A program made the position numbers and the translations under genes. From Tenodera sinensis (taxonomy: Eukaryota > Arthropoda > Insecta > Mantodea > Mantidae), in contig CM060970.1 of NCBI GenBank assembly GCA_030765045.1, forward strand, positions 52,476,076 to 52,540,075: a DNA stretch of 64,000 nt, written 5' to 3'. The first letter of the stretch is position 1; each line of letters begins with the position of its first letter. Under the pieces are notes generated by a model. It had not been told where the DNA came from, ran no database searches, and saw only the letters and a program-made list of their open reading frames with translations. Below are positions 57,301 through 64,000 of this stretch, in pieces.

Positions 57301-60300
57301 TAGTGACGTACTGTGATGTAAGTATTCCTTTAATGAAGAAAAGCTAAATTTGTGGCTATATTTGTGGCTTTAATCATGTCCCAAAATTTTCTCTTGATGT
57401 TAAAAGAAGCTTCTCTATGCGCAAGTCCAAAATAGTTGGCAATAGACAGTCCTTCAATTTTCAAAACATAAAAAGTGTTTGTAACGTATCGTAACGCAGT
57501 ATTTAGTGATAAAGTATAACTTAAATTGCAAGGGGGTCAACAAATGAAGGTAACTTTTGTCATTCTTTGTTATTTTAGGTCATTTTATACACTTTAAGGT
57601 CATAGTCATTATTTTATGGTCTTTTTAATATTCTTCAGGCCATCAAAATTGGGCTCTAGTCATGTTAATTTTAAACCTTCGTGAAGATGTTATGGTTACA
57701 GCTACCGGTTTTTGTTATTTGTTCGGGGATTTAGCTTTGGGAAAATTAAAAACAATCAATCTCTGTATAATGGAGAACTGTGAATGGTTATTTTTGGAAG
57801 CGCATGATTCAATTTCACCGATGCCAACTACCCATACATTAAATAGTTTCGATCGACTACATTTATGTACAAACCGACAGTTGAAACTCTCGAGTGCAAA
57901 CGAATTGGCATAAATACAAATCACAAATAAGTATTACTTTTGGATAATGTTACTTTTGAACAATTGAAAGCGGCTGTACACATAAGAACAAGGAAACTTG
58001 GAGGAGGGGTGGAAACGCATGTTTTCCTAGTTAAATCACGTTTTAATTTTCTTTAGCTTTATCTCCAATTTCTTACTATCTTTATGGGTTGTAAACATTG
58101 CTTGAAATAAGGAGCATTTATTGAGTTAAACGGTTCTATGTTATAAGAAAAACTTTGTCGTTAGAATCAGTGTAAAGCTTTACAGTAACTATAGCATGTA
58201 TCTGCTAACAGTGGCCATTGGAAAGGGATAAAGGGAGAAGTAACTATTTACCAAGCGATAAGAAAAAATCAATACTTCCCTTTCAGGCCGACGTGTCATT
58301 GGTTATAAGTAAGCTTAATAGGTGAGCTACTAAAAATTAAGTTATACATCAGACGGACAGAACCGATTCCCCACACTCTGCCGTCACATGCACTACGAAA
58401 ACGCGCATAACTTGAATCCTCTTTAACCTAACTGGACTACTTAAGCCTAGTTATAACTATGTCAAGCCAGCAGCAGGAAAGTCCTGTCATTGCAGAGGGG
58501 AAAAGAAAGGAAGAGGATAGGAAGCTATGAAGGCCTCGTTAAACAGTCACGATATTCTTGCATTTTACTAAATTCGTTTTCTGTACATGAAACATCCGCC
58601 AGGACTTCGTCTAGTTTCAAGCTCGGAAAATGAAACGGAAAGAAATTCCAGCAAACGTGTCCTGACCTCGGATACATTGAGAGTTAGGTGTTGTATCGCA
58701 GTGGTGCTCCACCTTTTTTCTTATGAGCTAACGAGTTACTTTGTCGCTCGTTTCGTTTTGTGCATGAAGCATTTCTCCTTCACTTGTTCGGGTAACCAAG
58801 CGTTAGAGAAGTTTGTTTTCGAGTGCCATGAATGCGTCATAGCTCGGTGAACACTAGATGGAGACAAATCGGACCTCGCCTCTTTCGATTAAGCGTCCTA
58901 GCGAAACAGACTTATTTCGTGTGTTTATATGCAACTCAATACTGACCTTTGCCTCAAAAAATCTGCCATGTTATACATTCTTCAACAAACTATTCTTGCA
59001 AAACCGTATTCTTCTCTCTACTATACACTAATTGAAATAGACATTTGTAGAATGGCGTTATTATATATTTCCTTCTAGATACAATGGGAACAGGGGAATA
59101 CAGTAGGATTAAGCAAAGGTAAAATCATTTAAGAGCTGGTTGTCACTAAGTGATGTCTTTAAAATTCCACTATTTGCATAGCCAGGAGATAGAAAAACTA
59201 GTAACTTCCTATTTGTAAAAACTATTTTAAATTTCTAATCTGTAACAGAGAGTAACTGAAATGGCTATCTCCAAAGTAAAAGAAGAGGAAAAAAGAAAAA
59301 TATTTCACATAAATTCTGTGCTAAATCCTTGTCTTTTTTCCCCCTTTCTTTTTTCTTGTAAGATTTTAATCGTCTCTTAGTTTTACCGGTCATGTAAAGG
59401 TCATATAAACTTAATTTACCATGAAAATATCTTAAACATACTGTATTTCTATGAAAATTGTTAACAGCCATTTCTGACAAAAATTATATGTTGATATTTC
59501 AGTGTAAATGCAGTTTTGAAGCCCTCCTGAACCCTAAAAAAGAAATTGTAGAAAAAAGTGCGTATGTGTGTTTGTGTGTGTGCGTGTTTTTCCGATTACC
59601 TGTGAATAGCATAGTTGACAGCCCATTGTATTCCACTATCCCCATTGTACCTACAAGGACATAATATGTAATAAAATTATTTATATAAATATTAACTTGA
59701 TCGGTGTGAAGTGGATAGATGAAGAGGCTTTTTAAAGAATAATTTGTTGCATAATGGGTAGCGAAGGTCATGTGAAAGTAGCACATCAATTTTTGTACTT
59801 ATAGTATGACCTAAACTAACAATAAAAAGTGATCATTTTGCAGTGCACATTCACTGGTACCGCAGTAGAATCGGCACCTCAGTCAAAGCAGTGTTTTTAA
59901 AAAGCAGCAAATGTATTCATCCTGTGTACTATAGAAAATATGCAATATATGTAGTACTGCTCTTTGAAGCAGTAAATTACTGCCAGTGAAGTCCTAGCCT
60001 TAAGGTTATGCGGCTGCCAATTATTTTTTTTTTTTTTTCTTGTTTAACGACGCTGTCAATTGCCAGGATCACATCAGCGTCGCCGGAGTACCGGAATTTT
60101 GTCCCGCAGGAGTTGTTTTACATGCCAGTAAATCTACTGACATGGAGCTGTCGGCCTGGGCCGGGTTTGAACCCGCGACCTTGGGATCCGTAGGCCAGCG
60201 TCTAACCAACTGAGCCACCCAGACCGACGCGGCTGCCAAGAGGCACCTACAGGCAGAAATACGTTAAAACAGTTTCCTGTGTGATCGAAACATCGGAGAA

Positions 60301-60648
60301 CTGTATCCAATTTAGCTTCACTTCTATGGCAATTATGAAGTTAATTTAATACATACCTGTCATTATAAGCAGATAATGGGAGTTAGCATCTGCCTTCCAT
60401 TTTACACTGGGAGCATCCTTTACTTCTGTTGGCGTCAGTTCATTGCCCAGTTCCACTTTCTTAGATCCGTATGTTATCTAAAATCAAAGAGATTATCATT
60501 CAGATCCAGTTCATAAACAAATCAGTGGTCATACGTAAATATGGTGATGATAATGATAATAATAAAGCATGTGTTACCTCAAGAAGTTCAGCCGGTGCCT
60601 CCGAAATGACATCTGGGATAACACCATTCTTCTCGAAGGCTTCCTTAA
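51178..60648 (-). CDS. PEBP gene B (exons 2-6, complete 3' end; exon 1 outside window)
   Basis: Five exons on the minus strand join in frame: 60648-60578, 60477-60357, 55050-54913, 53912-53837 and 51328-51178 with a TAA stop. Together they give 185 residues. With a first exon like that of gene A the protein would be about 207 residues, the usual size for a secreted insect PEBP. Visible landmarks are IPDVI, ELTPTEVK, DPDAPRRSNP, HWMVGNIPG, GAGPPKDTG, LHRYVFLLFKQ and a C-terminal FAKKYKLGNPVAGNFF segment. These include both PEBP signature regions (DPDAP and GxHRYV), so the ligand pocket looks intact. No signal-peptide exon was found between 60649 and 64000. Introns are 100 bp, 5.3 kb, 1.0 kb and 2.5 kb. 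It lies upstream of gene A in the same orientation. Confidence 0.9.
51329..53836. other. Intron 5 of PEBP gene B
   Basis: Non-coding. An AAT/GAT-type run at 51675-51710 and a short GGATGG-type repeat at about 53308-53335. Nothing else recognised. Confidence 0.45.
53837..53912 (-). CDS. PEBP gene B exon 5 (GxHRYV motif)
   Basis: 76 nt, acceptor TACAG, donor GTAAGT. It encodes LHRYVFLLFKQPEKIKFDEP and then HVTS, ending in phase 2. The second PEBP signature, G-L-H-R-Y-V-F, begins at the exon junction. Confidence 0.92.
54070..54710 (+). repeat. REP1 copy (plus) in intron 3 of gene B side
   Basis: TTACTTTCTCTGCTCTTGTAC, TCCATGTAAGTGCATTGGGAAT, AAGCTGGTCGCAATGTGATGG, TTCTCTTTGCATG, AACAAGGAATGTCTTGGA, TTTACCAGTT, and the end GGTGAAAATCGCTATCGAAT then GGAATGCAATACTT. 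It spans the intron between exons 5 and 4 of gene B. Confidence 0.65.
54913..55050 (-). CDS. PEBP gene B exon 4 (ligand-site exon)
   Basis: 138 nt, acceptor CCAG, donor GTCAG. It encodes PDAPRRSNPIVREFRHWMVG, NIPGDSIKDGDALTEYVGAG and PPKDT plus one base. The D-P-D-A-P and HWMVGNIPG motifs are intact. Confidence 0.92.
55085..55690 (+). repeat. REP1 copy (plus), diverged, beside gene B exon 4
   Basis: GAGTTACATTCACTAAACAT, TTCTTTTTCCATCTACTTCG, GAAGCGATAGATAAGTC, AACATATCTCGTAAATGGCTGATGC and AAATCTTCGTTGAACTG follow REP1 order. It starts about 32 bp upstream (gene sense) of exon 4, as in gene A. Confidence 0.5.
55780..55890 (-). repeat. 3' fragment of the SINE seen at 60021-60228
   Basis: TTGTTAACGACGCTGTTAATTGTCAGG...TCATATCAGCGCCACCAGTGTACCG matches TTGTTTAACGACGCTGTCAATTGCCAGG...TCACATCAGCGTCGCCGGAGTACCG at 60040-60095. 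Confidence 0.65.
55891..58949. other. Intron 3 of PEBP gene B, central part
   Basis: AT-rich; open frames such as 57662-57913 have no recognisable domain. No RNA gene or element found. Confidence 0.4.
58950..59660 (+). repeat. REP1 copy (plus), diverged
   Basis: CTTCAACAAACTATTCTTGC, TTTCCTTCTAGATACAATGGGAA, GAGCTGGTTGTCACTAAGTGATG, TTTACCGGTCATG and TTCCGATTACCTGTGAATAG; 3' end near ACAAGGACATAATATG. Confidence 0.5.
60010..60239 (-). repeat. tRNA-derived SINE with 11-bp target duplication
   Basis: GCGGCTGCCAA at 60010-60020 and 60229-60239 bounds a 208-bp SINE on the minus strand. The head starts at 60228 with GTCTGGGTGGCTCAGTTGG then TTAGACGC, and the B box is CGGGTTCAAACCCGG. The 3' end is GCGTCGTTAAACAAG followed by a 15-nt A tail (60038-60024). 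Both promoter boxes and the duplication are intact. It lies in intron 3 of gene B, in gene orientation. Confidence 0.88.
60357..60477 (-). CDS. PEBP gene B exon 3
   Basis: 121 nt, acceptor TAG, donor GTATG. It encodes ITYGSKKVELGNELTPTEVK, then DAPSVKWKADANSHYLLIMT plus one base that completes Asp with exon 4. It has the same length and phase as gene A exon 3. Confidence 0.88.
60578..60648 (-). CDS. PEBP gene B exon 2
   Basis: 71 nt, acceptor TTTACAG, donor GTAAC. After a split Val it encodes KEAFEKNGVIPDVISEAPAE and then LLE, ending in phase 0. Only 100 bp separate it from exon 3, unlike the 5.9-kb intron in gene A. Confidence 0.87.
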
Positions 60649-63600
60649 CTGTAAACAATGAAAATTATAGATTAACGATTTAAATTAAAGAAATATTGAT
60701 CCATGCAATGAGGAGACAATATAGGAGTCAGAATTTAATAAACTATGTCCATGTTTTCAACTTTATTTTTAATCTAATATGTAATAAGGTTCATATAAAG
60801 ATGATCTATTGCAACATAAAATTGGCAATATATTTTAGCCTGTATACAGCACGTTGAAATGTCAGTGAAGCTGAGAAATGCCAGAGAATATTAAACAATT
60901 TCAAAATGGGCTTTCAGAAAAGGCCATAATTTAGATCTTTATTTCAAACAAATGGTAAAAGTAGAAAAGTATTGCTACATATGAATCAAAAAGTGTGAAC
61001 AAAAACTCCTATATAATGAAGGAACATTGTCATAAAGCAAGAACACACGATGTTCCAGTATACGTCTTCTGGCGATTTTCAAGTTTTCATTTTATTACTG
61101 TATAATGTGTTGGAAATTGCTTCAACGTGTGTGGTGTTTAAAATATTCTTAGTAGAGTAAATTTACTGTAACACCTTAAATTGTTGTGAAAATGGAGTTT
61201 GATCTGATGGAGGAAACAATGTCAGTCAGGAAATGTCAACGTTTCTACTGAATCAATTTTTTAGGATTTCAAAGGTGTATTTGTCTGAGTTATTAGATAT
61301 TTTCAAATATTATAAAAATGTTTCTAATAAATGCATTTTTTTTTTTTTTTGAAATACCACAAATGAAAAAAATTGGAAACCAGTTCTAAGTCCAGCAAAA
61401 CATTGAGTCTGAGTGTAAAACACTTAGATTTTTGGAATATGTAATGTGGTTGTTCATGTATATTAAAATTAAGAATTTCCCTATTAATTCGGCTGCTAAA
61501 AATTGAATCGGTAATAGTAAATGGTGTTTCATACTATTCATATAATTTAAGAACTTGACTTGCACTCAAAAGTATTGAACTATCTTTATTAAGGGTTCAA
61601 CGTCTTTTTACCCGTCAGGTTATATCAGATGACCAATGAAATAGGTGAAATGATGCTCAAATGAGCATAAAGTTTAGTTACTCGGCATTCATCTTTCAGG
61701 ATAAGGCAGAACCTCAGAAAAATCGTTTTCAGACAGATACAAGTTTAGGAAGTAGCACTAAGTAACTCGATCAATGAACCCTTTTGTCCTTAAGCCTCTG
61801 GCGGGGCGCCCTTCGGGAGGGACGGATTAGATGAGAGAATACAAAGGATGTTCGAACCTGAGGAGAGTCGACAGCAGAGGGCAGGGTTCCTAACAACTAA
61901 ATATGTGAACTCCCGGTGATTCACCCTCTGACTGAAAGAGGCGGTGGGGAATAGCAGCTAATTACGTAAGCATCTCAAAAGAGGCAAGGTTGGACATCAC
62001 TGTTTGACAGCTTTCAGCAACCAATAAATAACAATGGCAATAATGACTAGGGTTTGTACGGTGTGTTCATCTGCATGACCCCTACGCTGTTGCATACATT
62101 ATGGTTACTTTTATTTTTATTTCAACGCAATTTGTTTCTTTTGATATTTAAAAATGCAGACTTCCGAGGCGGATATATTTTGTATTCATAATACTAAATT
62201 GGTTACGCTCTAGGACACCGTGGTTCATGTCGCGTATTGCTCGTATTTTGTTTTTCCGCTTTGTCGCACACTGTCAAGCGTAAACCAAGCGAACTGTTAA
62301 CATAAAACAGGGTTTTGCTTTGGAACTTGTATACATTGTGGGGAACTGCTCAATTTTAGGTATTACTGAGATGATTATTGTCCTTGGTGCTGTTTTAATA
62401 GGCCTGCACATGTCTGGGCAGGTCACGGAAGCCTGAACACCTGACGTGGGCGGAGGGGGTGACCTTGTACTGTCATCGCTGCCATTCGTTATGGTAATTA
62501 ACAGTGGAAACTTAATGTAAATAAGTATCTGCAACAGAAAGTGTGCACTGATACGTGTCAAAAGCTCCACAATAATGCATATATGCAAACGTGTTCCGCT
62601 TGATACACACCCATGTATATTCGTATTTTCTAGCCAAGGTGACTTTGAAGACGAATCTACTCGTTTATAGAACACGTACGTATGTTATTATTCAAACTAT
62701 GATGCAGTTCTTTCGTTCCCTGGGTTCCATATACTCTATTTGATTCAGGAGTTTAGCCATGACCTTGTGGTTCTCACAAGCTAACTCGAGATAGCTCTCT
62801 TGTTTTTTCCTCTAGCGCTGACGGTTTACAGTCTACTAGGGTGTTCTGTGGTTTACAGTCTGCTTCAAAAGTAGCTTATCCTTTCTTTCCTGGTACACTA
62901 AATATTACGCGAAAGAGCATTACTAATACATTATTACCGCATAAAACAAAGCAACTTTGAATAATACAACGAATGAATTATGCTTTATTGGAGACTCAAG
63001 GAACCACACAATATATATTATAGCAGCACTGGCACTGCTTACAGTCCAACTGCATTGTACACCATTTTGAACTGCTGGTGTTACTCTGTTTAAATCGTTC
63101 CACGCTCCCAACTCTATGCCACGATTGCACGTTCAAGGACAAAGACATTCTCCTGAGTCAATGACCGTCCCTACTTCTTCGCGGGGCATTTTACCAACCT
63201 TCTTAGCGGGCGCGTACATAGCAGAGATGTGGGTGTGTGGAGCGTTCTGCCTTTATTGTTAACCAACCAGTTATGTTATAAAACCTGGGACTAAACTTTT
63301 AGATGAGTTACATTTTTGGTTTTTAAATGTTATCATATAAATATTCTATAAATCATTTTGGTCGAACATTTTTTCCCATCCGCCATTTTAAAAGTCCAGC
63401 GACGTGTTTGTCACCTATGCACTTCATTTTAACCACACTGATAATGTTTTTTTCACTTTTGCACTTTTTATGAAATTTATTCCTTACATTTCAGTTTTGC
63501 TCTGATTTGTATGTAAATTTGTATACATAATCTCAAACGTGTTATCTAAAGATTCAAACATGTATTTGATGATTTCCTTATTCATTGGCTTCCAAAAAAT

Positions 63601-64000
63601 AATTTATGTTCAAATGAAAAGGAATTTTAACACAATTTCATAAAAACAGAAGAAAAATGTACTCTGCAAGTAATAACATCAACTTCAATCAAATACTTTA
63701 TTTTTAGTTTACCTAAGTGTCAGAAAATGTCATTAGTATACTTCTCTGAAACATTTTAAGGTTGTTTTAAAAGAATAATTTTTTCGCAGGTTAAAAGCAT
63801 TTAAGTATATTATCTGAGAAAGTGTTTAAGCTAAAACATTGAGTTTTTGTACAGTAATTTCTTTATTTATATCAAGTGTGGCAATTTTCAAGTAACAGAT
63901 GTAAAATTGAAGGAGTTAAAAAATTTAGTACCATGTGCTGAGACGATGTATGCAAATATTGCAGAGGTGCATCGTAATTGGGAAACGAATTTGTCATTTA
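60649..64000. other. Presumed intron 1 of PEBP gene B
   Basis: No signal-peptide exon with a GT donor was found on the minus strand, so exon 1 is probably beyond 64000. Mostly AT-rich. Two GC-richer patches (61790-61990 and about 62400-62470) hold no recognisable gene or repeat. CGGTTTACAGTCT-type words occur twice at about 62821 and 62852. Confidence 0.4.

Noticed and set aside
57662..57913. 83-codon plus-strand frame
   Set aside because: No domain, and equally open on the reverse strand; intron of gene B.
62274..62675. 133-codon minus-strand frame
   Set aside because: No domain or signal that fits a PEBP exon 1; composition is ordinary for chance frames.

Overview
This is a eukaryotic, repeat-dense, mostly AT-rich window. 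Jockey and R1 clade LINEs, a secreted phosphatidylethanolamine-binding protein (PEBP) gene pair, and small exons separated by introns of up to 24 kb all point to an arthropod, most likely an insect with a large genome (polyneopteran-like is a guess). There are no bacterial-style operons, CRISPR arrays or certain RNA genes.

The only host genes I can support are two tandem PEBP genes on the minus strand. Gene A runs leftward from its TATA box at about 43.15 kb. It has a signal-peptide exon (43026-43092) and exons 2-4 at 34076-34146, 28012-28132 and 3440-3577, and its last exons lie left of the window. Gene B has exons 2-6 at 60578-60648, 60357-60477, 54913-55050, 53837-53912 and 51178-51328, and its first exon lies beyond the right edge. 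The exons that can be compared have identical lengths and phases (71, 121 and 138 nt), so the genes are tandem duplicates.

Gene A's 24-kb third intron is filled by LINEs, all in the same orientation as the gene. 10078-13853 is an I-like, RNase H-bearing element with a 5' inversion. 15378-21943 is an R1-clade element, itself split by a 1.05-kb truncated Jockey at 17889-18940. About 21992-26991 is a Jockey with both ORFs open. Target-site duplications of 13, 15, 12 and about 10 bp fix their borders. Also in this intron are a hAT relic, two Helitron-like ends, SINEs and a microsatellite.

Between 28 and 43 kb are exons 2 and 1 of gene A, tRNA-derived SINEs, a second copy of a 0.65-kb repeat (REP2), many copies of a 0.6-0.8-kb AT-rich repeat (REP1), and a 1.7-kb hierarchical minisatellite (about 38.93-40.74 kb) whose 14-bp unit resembles the 3' end of REP1. 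Between the genes (43-51 kb) are two MITEs, a possible solo LTR and two decayed plus-strand Jockey-like relics, one still with a perfect 15-bp duplication. The right-hand 9 kb holds gene B introns with REP1, a SINE with an 11-bp duplication, and unassigned AT-rich sequence.

The window is best read as a duplicated PEBP locus inflated by layered retrotransposition. The order of several insertions can be read from nesting and duplications.
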